The notes: generated by a model not told the origin, from the letters alone. A DNA stretch of 57,301 bases from Psilocybe azurescens (GCA_023853785.1 JAJIRX010000694.1:1-57301); one strand, 5' to 3'; shown: positions 23,381 through 35,344, numbered from the stretch's first letter. Made by a program: numbers and translations.

Positions 23381-23631
23381 AAGGCGATACCGTTGAGATG
23401 AATAACTTTTCAAACCTCCAGGTAAGTACTGCGGCGAACGTGATCGCGTCTTTTGCTCTTCTTAGGTGTTTTATTGTCATTGACGGCTCTTGTTTTGTTC
23501 CTGGGTGTATTTGCATGATTAGCTTTCTAGCGAACGGCCACTTGTGAGACTTTTCTTGCACGCATCAATACATCTCAGTTCTGATCAGTCTTTCAAAATT
23601 TCAGGACATGAAGCGACTATTCGTTCCATAG
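23381..23631 (+). pseudogene. relic of a metacaspase 3' end (copy of M2 terminal exons)
   Basis: A fragment closely matching the last coding exons and introns of M2 (18914-19166). It keeps the GDTVEMNNFSN-like exon, the donor GTAAGTACTGCGGCGA, the intron, the tiny exon LSSERPL with its GTGAG donor, the last intron ending in TTTCAG, and the terminal exon DMKRLF followed by a stop at 23629-23631. No upstream protease exons are present on this side, so it cannot make a protease. The similarity continues several hundred bases into the downstream flank. It looks like the remainder of a tandem duplication of M2 that lost its 5' part, perhaps replaced when M3 and M4 spread. Confidence 0.8.
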
Positions 23632-25268
23632 AAATGATTCCTTTTGGTCCCCTCGCCACACCTCTTTGGTCCGCCTTTCTGCAATGCAAAATTTGTTTTA
23701 CACAGCCCTCTACATGCTGCGGTTACACTCCATTCTCTAACTCGGACTGACTCAATGAAATGACTCGATTCTCTGCATCTGCCAGTAGGTCCATATCATC
23801 TTTATTTTTTCTTCGAGCTGATTGATTAATTCAGCTGTACGGCAACGCTCTTCCTTGACAACGTACTGCGCTTCCGACATGTGATTGAGGTGCTCCCGTT
23901 TGGGCGTGGTATATATGCTTTCCTTGGTTTTGTAAACGGAAAATTCTAATGCCCCTTCCGTGTAGTCCTTCTCGGAAGTAGCTTTTTACAGCGGCCTTTC
24001 GCCTCGCCGGATTGGTTTTTTTTTTGCGTGGTTCCAGCCGCTGCGCGATTTAATTATGAATCCACACATACAACTACAGTACTACTACCCTTCGTTCCTT
24101 TTCCTTGCTCTTTCCGGTTGACCTCCATGGTCGATCGGTGCTAACTTTATTTCTAACTTATATCCTCTTCATACTTCCGTTTCCTCCAGGATATCTAAAT
24201 ATCCAATGTGCACCATTTGGTTTCACGGTCAAAGCTATTGGTGCATAGCCTTGTCTCATCGGACATCTTGCCTCTTGACGTATCCCTAATCTAGCTTTCT
24301 GTCACCTAATTTCTCTCAATGTGATATCATTCTACATTACCTATTACCGATTTCTAGTCGTCTTTGTCAAGTACCTTCGCTAATAATTTGCTGTCTGTAG
24401 AAACCTTGCTGTACGTTGTTTGCTCCGATATTATACTGCTCCATTCATTTCCAGGTTCAGCCAAAATTCCATCGTCGGCCGTGTTGATATAATGTTTCTC
24501 TTGATGATTACCGCGTCATTATAAAGAAGCCACTGGATATCAGGAGTCTTCAGGCACCTTCATCCCACTACCGGGACCGTCTCATCAGCCTTGCCATTGT
24601 ACAGCCTTTGTGCTACATTGTCACACAAGGTGATACCAACCTACATGGAATCTTAAGGAATACATACGTAGTACGGCGGCGTCAAGTCGCTTTTTTCTTT
24701 TGATCTCGATGACCGTCGTTTCGGAGTCTGATAATTTGCAATGCTATAAACTGATATGTTGGTTGACCTTGGTTAACTCCAGGACTACGGACTTGTCAAA
24801 TGCCATAATTCTGCTGTTCCGAAAGAAAGGATTGAAGCTCGATTAGGTTCACGTACATCCCATACTGTTTCATACGACATCAAGTTGAACCTTCCAACTT
24901 GTTTTCCCGCAATGGGTGAGAATCGTAATCGAGCATCCACTTTACTCAGGTTTTCATTCGATAGCCATGCCGCACGAAGCCATCAGATCCGGGTGGCATC
25001 GTACTCGTATAATTATAATTGTGGCCACGGTACTCATGCGACCTGCGACGGATCAGATTTTTCTAATGGGGTTGACTGAAGCCCACCTGAAGCCACAGCC
25101 TCGTTCTTGGCCAATCAGTTTAAATAGTAGACCATATTCAGGAAACACCCAACGCTTTCACTCCCTTCTCCGTTTCGCGACAGGGCTCGGAGGCAAGACC
25201 CCGCCATGTCAACAGACATGTTGACGGTGTCTCCCTCATCAACTATGCCATTGATCCCTCCCCAACGA
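23632..25268. other. intergenic region before M4
   Basis: No gene supported in about 1.6 kb. The left half continues the block duplicated from downstream of M2. Close to M4 there is a CCAAT-type motif (TTGGCCAATCAG, about 25108-25119), some 150 bases before the M4 start codon, and then an AT-rich stretch; both are plausible promoter elements. Confidence 0.45.
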
Positions 25269-27421
25269 ATGACGTCACAAGCTACAAACGGATTACGAAG
25301 GTTACGTCTATATCTACTTACTCTTGTAAGCCTGCAAGGATTTTGAGACCAGACTCAGGCTTACATGAAATTTTTTATTGGCGTAGGCCAGCTTGCGCCC
25401 TAGACGAAGGGAAAAATAGCTTTCCTCATCGGCATTGGTTACAAAGACAAAACCGGGAAGAAATACGAACTGAATGGTGCACATAAGGATATAGAGTCGT
25501 TGGAGGAACTGTTGAGGAGTAAGTGATGGTCCCTTTCGTAATCTCTTCGACGGCATGCAAATTTTAAGATTGTTGCTGCAGATGATTATGGCTTCGATAA
25601 ATTTATCGTCCTGAGCGACAGAAAAGACACGCCTCCTAATTTACTCCCCACTTATGCCAACATTGTATACCCTTTCCTGTTTACAGTCCTTCCATGATAT
25701 AAACCTGTTTTTTGCAGATGAGGGAACTAAAACAATTATTCCCCTCAACCCCGGTGCCGATTTCTTCTTTGCTTGTACGCGCTCTATCCATTACCTCCTC
25801 TGATACTCACCTAAAAGATTCGAAATCGCCCCATAGATTCAGGTCACTCTTCGCAGAGACCTGACAAGTCTGGGCAAGAAATTGATGGTAAGGAAGAATG
25901 TATGTAGATTCTCACACCTCATCGTCTGATGACAAGAGTGACAACATCTATCATAGTCATAATTCCCTCTGATGCGGCAGCGACATGGGTCGATGAGGCA
26001 GCCAGCTCGGTCGATGTTCTTGACCATGATCTTACTATTAGTGACAAGGTTGGGCTGATTTTCAATCGCACCCCGTGCCCTTCGACAAGAGACCTGTTCT
26101 CACGACTCTTCACAGGTCTTGAGGGAATGTCTTGTCAACTGCCTTCCTAAACGCACCCACCTCACTGTACGTTTCTTGTATTATCTCAAAACTTCTCATG
26201 TATCGATAATATATATAACTTCCAGGCTCTGTTCGATACATGTCACTCGGGAACATTACTTAGTGAGTACAATATACTATGAGCTTCAGCAGCACTATTT
26301 CTCAAGAATACTTCGTAGACCTTGACCACCAACAGTGTAATCATGTCGGTGGATGGCGAGGTTTGAGTGAGTTTGTTGCTGTATCGTAGTCTAGTTCGTC
26401 AACCTGACCTACTCCTGAATAGTTCAGAATGGATTCCGAACCGGTGCCACTTTTTCTTCAAGTTGATGATCAGCACCCTTCTGATACTTATTTTCTTGCT
26501 TGTATTCAGTCATAACCGAACCTTTATCCCTCAGCAAGATACATGCAGCAAAGCGCCGACTCTACATTCCTAGAATCTCATTTTCCAAAGACGGGCTGAA
26601 AATAGAGAAGGCAATTGCTTCTCAAACATCAGATCAGAAGGCAGAGAAGAAAAGGAGTCGGTGTAACGGCTTCTGTCGCAGGGTCCGAGAAAGCGATAGG
26701 CAGGTGGTATGTGCGTGTGATATCTCTCCTATGGCTATTACTGATATATAAATGGTAGATATGCATCTCTGCTTGCGACGACTCACAGATCTGCGTCGAA
26801 GATCCTGATGGTGGTACTATGACCAGGGTTCGTATAATCTGGGGCTTGACTTGAATTTAATCTTTACCAGCTCATGTATCCCGTCTTACAGGCAATCGTT
26901 AAGCTTCTGAAGGAGAATAAGACCCCCACATACGAGCAGGTCATACAAGCTGCGAGGTTCGTCAAATCCATGATGAAGCTGTGTGGGACAAGTGACAAAT
27001 ACACATGTTAATTGGTACCAAAGGGACGCCGTTTACGAGGCGCGCAAGGTCCGCAAAGCAAGGATGGAGGAATACCTCTCACAAAAACAATGCGACATCA
27101 CCTGCAGCTTCTTAAGGCATCACAGATGCCTTAGTGCCCATGAGAGAAATCTGAAGAAGGCATCTCGCGCCGAAGCCGATCCCAAGGTCATTTTTGTTCA
27201 AATCTATCGAGCATCCTTTTGACCACAGCTTCTACAGCTCTCGAGTCTTAGGCCTCTTGTAAGTTCTTTTCTTAGTCCCCTTGTTGTTGGACTTGCATTT
27301 ATTTACTCTGGCCAATATCTGAAGCACACAGACGGGGTATTCAAGCTTCGACGATGAGGAGAAAAAGTTGTATGCCCTGGAGCATACCTCGCTGTGCACG
27401 TCCACTATTCTTCGACGATGA
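25269..27421 (+). CDS. caspase-like (metacaspase-family) protease M4
   Basis: Closest in layout to M3. The first exon (25269-25325) is again 57 bases and encodes MTSQATNGLRRLRLYLLTL. Then follow KIAFLIGIGYKDKTGKKY and HKDIESLEELL, FDKFIVLSDRKDTPPNLLP, MRELKQLFPS, the His motif YSGHSSQRPDKSGQEID, FIIPSDAAATWVDE, VLRECLVNCLPKRTHLT, ALFDTCHSGTLL with the catalytic Cys, LDHQQCNH and a micro-exon. The later exons carry ITEPLSLSKIHAAKRRLYI, RCNGFCRRV, ICISACDDSQICVEDPDGG, AIVKLLKENKTPTYEQ, ARKVRKARMEEYLSQ, LSSLRPL and a terminal exon TGYSSFDDEEKKLYALEH with a stop at 27419. As written the frame is one base short at the A5 run 25412-25416 and again at the C4 run 25749-25752; both lie in conserved segments. 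Catalytic His and Cys are both present. It is predicted to be active if the two breaks are sequence errors. Confidence 0.85.
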
Positions 27422-28478
27422 AGCCGCCACCCCAACTATCCGTACTTCTCGTTTAAATTGTGCAGTGCGCATCTCCATCGATGACAGGAAAACCAAGACA
27501 GAACTCAAAACCCATCTTCCAACACACTATCATTCGTTTCTGTATTTATTTGCCATCCACATCCGCTGTGCGGTGTCTCTTGCAGTGATGGTCCCCGTAC
27601 GTGACTCTCCTTCACGTAACCTTCTCACTCCTTTTTGGCTCTCCGGTCCTCCGTATCTGACAGGCGACAGTTTAACGAGTTCCAGGAGAAATTTTTATGA
27701 CCACGAGATGACCATCACGACCTTCCGAAGTACGCCAAAAGCTTACACACTCCACTGTCTATTCGTCCTTTCGTTTCTCGTCCTAAACCCTGTAGCTTAC
27801 CTCTTAACCTCTTAACAAATTCCTTATTTTGCGTTTCATCCCTTGCCATTTCGAGTTTTTTTATGCACCACAATCTCTACGAAGTCTTGTTTCCGTATGT
27901 ATCTTACTTAGTACAGACCTTTTCCCGTGCCTTTGCTGAAGGCATTTGGTAGAAGCGATAATATTTAGAATGTATCACGAGATTTATCATTCATTTAAAC
28001 AACATTAGCCTTACTCTTAATTTTCCAATTCGATCCCATAATTTCTGCCTGCGAGCTCCAATTTCAGATACTCCGTTCGTCTTTCTTCTGAGTAGTAGCT
28101 CTCATTGAGAACGAAATCTTAATACCATGATATTCACTCATCCAAGTAACGGTGTATGAGGTTTCCTTGACACCATGGTACCGATATCCTCGGTTCTGTT
28201 CCATTTTGACTGAACTCAGCCGCCACCGATTTGCCGATGTCAGATGCAAATACATACAACTGATGGAAGTAGTATACATTTGAAAGGAAGTGTAGTTCTG
28301 GAAGATCCTTGGACGCGCTCAAGGTTGATACGCCTGCCGGTAACTTCAAGTCGTCACAAAACAGAAACAGTATAATTAACTTTTACGTATAATCGACGAG
28401 GCTTCCCCAATGAATAACATATGACAGAAATAAAGATAAGATGAGGGGTTTTGCCACCTGTCGGTTGGGGTGAAGTTC
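27422..28478. other. convergent intergenic region
   Basis: About 1.05 kb between the 3' ends of M4 (plus) and the LysM gene (minus). An open frame of 153 codons begins inside the last M4 exon and runs to 27815 but has no recognisable features. Nothing else can be supported. Confidence 0.4.
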
Positions 28479-30644
28479 TCAGTAGTGTACAGCAGCATGC
28501 TCTGCTGCTCGCTGCTGATGGTGCCGCCTGTGCACCGCTGGTGTTGCCGATACTCCAATGCAATAAGCATAGCCTACCCAAAGGCCCGAACAGTCCCCAT
28601 TCAGGGCGGGATTCCAGGCGTATAGCTGGTCCAGCGTGATTCCTGCATTGTTGGCCATGTCGAAGCAAAAGACACCTGCGATCATTGAACACAGCCGAGA
28701 ATGTCAGTGGAAAGACGTTCGGATAGAATGGTTCAGGCCTTGAGTTGATACGCACCGTCTTGTTGAAGGACATATGCGTCGCAGTTGCTTGCGATGCCGG
28801 CTTGAGTGGGGCCTGGAGGAGTAGCTGGTCCGGTATGCGTGGGTGTGGGTGTGGTAGTGGGTGTGCCCGTGGGTGTGGTGGAAGTTGGCGTGGGGGTGAT
28901 AGTTGATCCTTGGGGAGCGCCGTTGACGCAATAGCTACGGCATAAATTGAGTCAAATCTGAACTTCAATTCCAATCTCGCAGAGAACAAACTCACGCATC
29001 GCCTAGCAAAAGATTAGTGCAATCGTTGTTAAGCTGGGGATTCCATGCTTGTAGTTGCGCTATGGTAGCACCGAATGAGGCTTCTAGTACCGAGCATGTG
29101 TCTCCCGAGACAATAGTGCGCCTATAAAACGCAGTTGAAACGACCACCGTTGCCTTTAGTAGACATTCTCAAGGAAAGACAGCAACTAGCTCACCATTGG
29201 TAGCAATTTGGCGTGCTGCCAGAAGGCGTTGGGGCAGGGGAGTTGCAATTGTCGAAGTCGTGGTTGTAATAGCAGTGGCATTCCAGTCAGAGAGCGGCCA
29301 GACGCAGTAATACAGTCGGGGCGACAAGTTGGTGCACCCCGCATTGATCGAAGGATTGATCTGCTCAAAAGTTCGACACTGATGCTGTTGTTGAGGGAGA
29401 TTTGCTGGCAATTGTCTCCACTGTTAACCTGATAAAATTTGCCACATTCCGGTGTTGTCCCAAAGGGTGTAGGGCCGGGAGGTGCTATGGTAGAGGACGC
29501 AAAGCCCGAAGTGGTCGAAGTTGCACCCGGAATGGTCGTAGGAGTATATTCGACGCCAGAAGGTCCAACGCATATATTCGTGTTCGATATCAGATTAGAG
29601 CAGTCCATGTTGATCGACGGGTTGTAGCTAACCAACTGTGCGAAGGTTAGACTATGTGCTGACGCGACGGCGGCGCAGTTGTCATTCGCTTGTACTAAGT
29701 ATATAGGGCACGTCCTTGGTAGACATCTGAGAGGAGAATGGGTTAGAGACCTCGTTCAACCAAAATTTTAGAGTTACGCACAGATCTTGGCCTGCAACTA
29801 GATTGGTACCATCTGGGAAAATGCCATTGAGAGTTTTCAAGGGACCTGTAGGGACGCCGTGCGCGACAGCGATCGCTTGTGGATCGTCTCCTGCTTGGAC
29901 CGTGTAGTGATTTCCAGATAGACAGGTGGCATCTGCAGGGTCGCCTATCACCACTCCAGGAAGAGCCGTAATATTTGTTGCAGGGGGGCTGCGCTGCGGT
30001 AGGAAGGGGACCCGTATTGCAGTTGGATTGAATTTGTGCATACTTCTGAGCGTAAGAGTCGTCGTAATTGGAGAACGGTGTGCTTTGCATGACTTTCAAT
30101 AGAGCTAGCGTGCAAGGGGAACATAGTTGAGTGTGAGGAAGGGAAAGAATATCCTGGTCCACATCGCCAGTGGAAGGAAGTTGGTCTAGGAAACAGAGGT
30201 AAGTATAGTCGAAGATAGCCTTATAAGTGTGTCAATGAGATATTTACCAACGCAATAGGCTCCAGTAGTGGGATCTTTCAAGCACGTTTGATTGTAAGTC
30301 GCCCAAATAACGTCCCCTGCCCAGACAGCAGGTACCCCGTCCCAAGGCTGAGGGTCGCTGGTGCAAGCAGTAGCGACAGCGTTGTGGTACGACTTCAAGG
30401 ACGTGCCACACAACGCTGCACACACTGAATTTTGAAGTGTCGCGTTGTTGAGACTGCCATAGTAGTCGGCCGACACAAGCTGTTGCACATATGGATCACA
30501 ATTAATGGTTGCATTCAGGGCCGTAATACAGCCCTGCGAGATATCTGTAGTAGATTGGGTTCCGTTTACGAACAGGTTGAACTGGGCTTGAGCATAAGGA
30601 AAACCCCACGAAAAGGCCAAAGAATACGCCAGTCGAGTAAGCAT
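28479..30644 (-). CDS. secreted multi-LysM chitin-binding protein
   Basis: The start at 30644 gives a signal peptide (MLTRLAYSLAFSWGFPYAQA). About 150 cysteine-containing residues without LysM follow (SQGCITALNATINCDPYVQQ, VCAALCGTSLKSYHNAVATA), as is usual in this fungal family. Five LysM modules then follow, each with the YxVxxGDxC and W/YNPxLNxDC pattern: CLSGNHYTVQAGDDPQAIA, VQANDNCAAVASAHS with YNPSINMDCSNL, FYQVNSGDNCQQISLNNSI with INPSINAGCTNL, IVSGDTCSVLEASFGATI with WNPQLNNDCTNLL, and VFCFDMANNAGITLDQLY with WNPALNGDCSGLW. A Thr/Pro-rich linker separates modules four and five. Short introns interrupt it. An A4 run at 29367-29370 puts module three one base out of frame. LysM proteins bind chitin oligomers at the wall or outside the cell. 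It is divergent to the GH18 gene at 31.5 kb. Confidence 0.85.
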
Positions 30645-31480
30645 TATGCTGCCAGTGCCGAAAGGGGGTTATTTGAGTGGAGAAGAAAAGGAATGCAATA
30701 TGTACATACAGTTTTCAGGATCCAAAAGTAGGCAAGAAAAGATTGAGGGAAGTCCTGCCGCAAGAACCGTTGTTCATCCGTGATGAAAGGAGTCAAGGAC
30801 CCAGGAGACGAATCATGAGGTACATCTACTACGTAAACATGTTCGTAGAAATGGAAGGCAAGTTTGGGAACTTTAAGTGTGCTACTAAAAGAACTTACCT
30901 CCCATATCATACCCGTAGACGCCAGAATGTGCCATACGATCCGTAACGTTCGGCCCAGCTTGAGCACTAGACGCAAAATAGTACGTCATGGGCCTTAGAG
31001 TCCGTTAAAAGACTGCATCTTGACGTTGGTCGCACGTTTGGTAGTTGATTCATAGCAATGTTGTAGCAAAGATGTCAGCTGTTGGGGAGCTGCCATTGAG
31101 TTGCCACGAGTCTCCCATCGTAAGCGCGTGTAGGCGCCATTTTAAAACGTTCGGGTGCGTACGCTCTCACGCCGATCTACTCCGTTTGGAAACAAAGGCT
31201 TCTATCAATCTCCTTCCACAGTCCACCATCCGTACTAATGTGACACCTAAATACCACCGTCCATCTGACGTTCTCTCCATGCTTTCCATCTTACGTCTTC
31301 TGCGAGATCTTAGGATGTTCTTGAATGGACCAAAGACGGCTTACAAATTTTCAATGCGAAACGAAAACTGATAAGTTATAAGCTACAACGAATTATGGTC
31401 ACCTTGAGAGCCGAGAATTCTTCCGTCTAACAGCAAAACCTTCAGACGACTCCAGATTCTGCAAGAAAGAGCGGGCAACC
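30645..31480. promoter_or_regulatory. divergent promoter region, LysM gene / chitinase
   Basis: 836 bases between the start codons of the minus-strand LysM gene and the plus-strand GH18 chitinase, which must contain both promoters. No gene is supported inside; the open frames present have no motifs. Head-to-head placement of these two families suggests joint expression. Confidence 0.55.
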
Positions 31481-34400
31481 ATGAAATTGGCACTCAGTGC
31501 ACCAATTCTAATAACCACACTCCTCTGGAGCGCCGCATTCACGTCGGCTCAGTTCACCTGCAGTTCCACCCAGCCCTGCGACATTGGATGCTGCACAAAA
31601 TTTGGATCTTGTGGCCTCGGACCCGACTCATGCGGACCAGAAAACTGCATCTCGAACTGCGATCGCAAGTCTGACTGTGATCCCGGCTGGGGTGCACAAT
31701 GGTCGACTACTGAGGACTGTCCCTTGAAGGTTTGCTGCTCAAAGTTTGGATTCTGTGGGACTACGTCAGATTTCTGCGGAAATGCTACAGTGACCGCACC
31801 CTCTTGTTCAGGATCGACCTCGTCAAAACGAACGATTGGATACTACGAAGCCTGGAGTAATACACGCCCATGCGACAAGATGTATCCGGAAGGCATTCCA
31901 ATCGGCGCTTATACCCACTTAAACTTTGCTTTTGCTTTTGTCGTAAGTGATCTCATAAATTGACCGCTGTGATACTGTACTTAAAAATATCTCAAGAACC
32001 CCACTACTTTTGCGATTGCGCCAATGAGCGAAGCAGATCCTGCTTTATATAAGCGTTTCACTGCCCTCAAAAACACCAACCCAGGACTGCAAACCTGGAT
32101 TTCAATTGGCGGGTGGTCAATGAATGATCCAGATCAGCCTACAGCGACTACGTTTTCCGACCTTGCTGGTTCAAGTGATGCGCAGTCGAAGTTCTTTGCA
32201 TCGACCCTGTCATTTTTGGAGACATATGGCTTCGACGGCGTGGATATCGATTGGTGGGTCCCAACTCGTAGTTAGTAGTCATAGTTTATCTAACCTGTAA
32301 CAACGTGATAGGGAGTACCCTGTCGCCCCAGAACGATCCGGAAAACCAGCAGACTACAAGAATTATGTTACCTTCCTCCAGAATCTCAGAAATGCTCTGC
32401 ACTCAAGTGGACATAATTATGGACTTACAATAACGGTACAATCTTTGCTTCCATCTTCGTTTCATTACCGATTGTAGCTGTTTTAGATTCCTTCGTCGTT
32501 CTGGTATCTGCAGCATTTCGACATCGTCAACATCGAGAAAACGATCGATTGGTTCAATCTCATGTCATATGATCTCCACGGCACATGGGATTCAACAAAC
32601 AAGTTTCTGGGGCCTTACATCGCTGCGCACACCAATCTCACCGAAATCGATCAAGCCCTGTCTCTCCTTTGGCGTAACAAAATCAACCCCGACAATGTCG
32701 TACTAGGTCTTGGTTTTTACGGACGATCATTCACCCTTGCTGATCCGAGCTGCAACACCCCTGGTTGCGTCTTTACTTCAGGAGGGGATGCGGGCACTTG
32801 CACACAATCTGTTGGCACCCTGTCGTTCGCCGAAATTCAGCGCCTTGTAGCAGCAGGAGCCCATGTAGCGACGGATAAGACGGCCGCTGTCAAAATGGTT
32901 ACGTACAATACCAATCAATGGGTGTCGTACGACGATGTCGACACCTTCAAGATGAAAATTGACTATGCCAACTCTCATTGCCTCGGTGGAACGATGATTT
33001 GGGCTTCATCTACGGACGATGCAAAAGGAACAGCTGCCAATGCTCTATCCAAATCGACTGGACGGCAAGCCCTCTCGCTCTTGGCTACCACACAGTCAGA
33101 CCCCATCACCACATGCCAGCTGGGTGAATGTGGAAAGTCCTGTCCTGCGGGACTAAGTCCCGCGCAGCGAAGCGATGGGAAGAACAGGGGAAACACTGGG
33201 ACCAACACCGGCTGCTCTGGCAACGACATGCGACTCTATTGCTGCCCAAGCAATGACATGCCTACTTGCACCTGGCGAGGCACTGCGCCATTCTGTAATG
33301 GTAAATGCCATGACGGCGAGGTCGAGGTCACGTCGTCCACGTCTGGAACTGGCGCTGATTGCTGGACGGGACACAAAGTCCTTTGTTGCCTCAAGACAGC
33401 ATCGGATCAGGCTGTATCTGAGTGTCACTGGTCGGGAAGTGCGCCTATTTGCTCAGCACCCTTCAGTCAGGCTAGCTGCCCGGATGGACAGAAGGCCCTT
33501 ACAAACAGTAATTATGGTGCGGGAGGCGAGCAACCTTGTGCTATCGGTGATAAGGTCTGTGTCTCTAACTTGGTCGACAACTCGGTGCTCCTGACAATGA
33601 GATGTGATACAGTCATTCTGCTGCGACCAGCCTCCTCCATACGAAGGATGCGATTGGTATTATCACGGTGGACAATTTTGGGGTTCAATCCCATTCTCGT
33701 GTACTGGAACGTGTCCAGCTGGAAAGTCGGTCATTGCAACTGATCCAACTGGCTGTTGGAGTGGTCCGTCTGTCTTTCGTACTGTGTAATTTGTTTATTC
33801 CGCTGACAGTACCAACTGAAGGTTATGGCGCGTTCTGTTGCAACAACCCTAGCACTCCTGTAAGCCAATATTGTTCATTACGGACGAACTTTCCGCTCAA
33901 CGTTGATATCCAGAATGATCCTCTTGTTGCCGATTTCACCAAGCGAATCCAGTCATTCTCATCTGATCCTACTTGCAAGGTCGGACAAAAACAGTACTCC
34001 AGGGCGCAAATAGACGATATAGTTGCTCGTCTTGAGAAACGGACGACACTTAGTAACGCCGATATGGCACAAACTCTGCAACAACTTACTCAGGTCGTCT
34101 CCGGAAATGGTCAGACCTATCAGCAGAATCTCATGGAAAGTGCCTTCGATACGATCTATGGTGTTAATCACGGCTTGCGTGCTGCAAATATATCGACGTA
34201 CTTCGGAGACTGGTATGTTTAGACGTTTTTGCGAACTAGCATCATCTCAAGGCTTGGGTCAGGCCAAATATGGATCAGCTTTCTCTTTCAGAAAGCTTGC
34301 TCTGCATGGGCAACGACGCCATAAACTTTTTATCAGACTATCACAGTAGTCGAAGTCAGGTCTGCACCAATTCTTGCAATCTCTTGAGTAGACGCGCTAC

Positions 34401-35344
34401 GGGACTCTCCAATTTCTGGGGGTGGGTTTGCCGGTGCTGAAACCATTGATGGCATCGACTTTACGCCCTTGGAAAAATCTGCGCTGCTTCTACGAAACCT
34501 CGGTGATAGCGAGCATGTAACCAATACAGGGCCTGACGGCGAGCCTTCGTGGGGTAAATTCCTGAATTACTTGAAGGCGGCTATATGTTAACGCTTTCTT
34601 AGGTTTCATGGTCCAAGCTATTCTCAATGGCCAAATGACTATTGAATACGAGCAGCTTATCCTTGCGACTGGATCGGGGTCTGAGGAAACTATTCTAGAA
34701 GGTAAGTCACATATGACATAGCTATCCGGCCTCTGCTGACACTGGATAAATAAGTCGTTTGGAATCTACCTCACGGAAGTGGACCTGGGGGCATCGACTC
34801 CAATTACCAGGACGAGAATCCGGGAGGCGCAGATACCAATCCTGATCGCTATGTCGTTTTCCACTTCCACACAGATCACATACGAAGGGCAACCGCGAAC
34901 CATGGGGCGGCGCCAGGTATACATGCCGTTGTTGCCTTCCATGGTCAGTTCAGACGCGGAAACAACGGCGGTGGGCGTGTGGACAACCAGGATCCCAATC
35001 GTAACCGTCGCGCACGAGTGCTAAACTGTGGAAACCAAAATAATCTTTTCTGGTACCCGGGAGACGATAACGACAACGACAGTCATCTGAACGAATGGGC
35101 GGCGCTCATGACGCGCTTTGGGAACTACATGATTAATCGGGGTATCATGACTCTCGATACCTACACAGGAGCTAATCGCGGTCAACTTGGTCTGAATACT
35201 GCTGATGATTGTGGCCGACAGACGTTCAACTGGGGCGGTTATCGTCAAAGTAGGATGTTCCAGCCTGGTCAGCCAAACCAACCGGGTGGAAGTGGGTCTC
35301 AAAACCCCAATGGTGATCCAGGCCAAGACAACGATGGTGTCTAG
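31481..35344 (+). CDS. secreted GH18 chitinase with chitin-binding modules (subgroup C/killer-toxin-like architecture)
   Basis: Endo-acting chitinase predicted to be secreted. ATG 31481 opens a signal peptide (MKLALSAPILITTLLWSAAF). Cys-rich hevein-type chitin-binding modules follow (CDIGCCTKFGSCGLGPDSCG and CCSKFGFCGTTSDFCG). The GH18 barrel follows: RTIGYYEAWSNTRPCDKMYP, THLNFAFAF, WISIGGWSMND, the catalytic signature FDGVDIDWEYP (split by an intron after GATTG, 32253), WFNLMSYDLHGTWDS, VVLGLGFYGRSFTLADPSC and GGTMIWASSTDD. The C-terminal half has repeated Cys modules (CTWRGTAPFCNGKCHDGE, CWTGHKVLCC, CDWYYHGGQFWGS) and a long tail ending at 35344. Introns by phase include 31943-31996 and 32254-32311. 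One frame break lies at the G5 run 34418-34422. Such chitinases sit next to LysM genes in some ascomycetes (family knowledge), as here. Confidence 0.88.

Noticed and set aside
27354..27815. Plus-strand open frame of 153 codons after M4
   Set aside because: It starts inside the last exon of M4 in another frame and shows no domain, signal peptide or repeats.
28354..28995. Minus-strand open frame of 213 codons covering the end of the LysM gene
   Set aside because: Only part of it overlaps the true frame. The LysM modules require splicing through another frame, and most of this long frame crosses introns.
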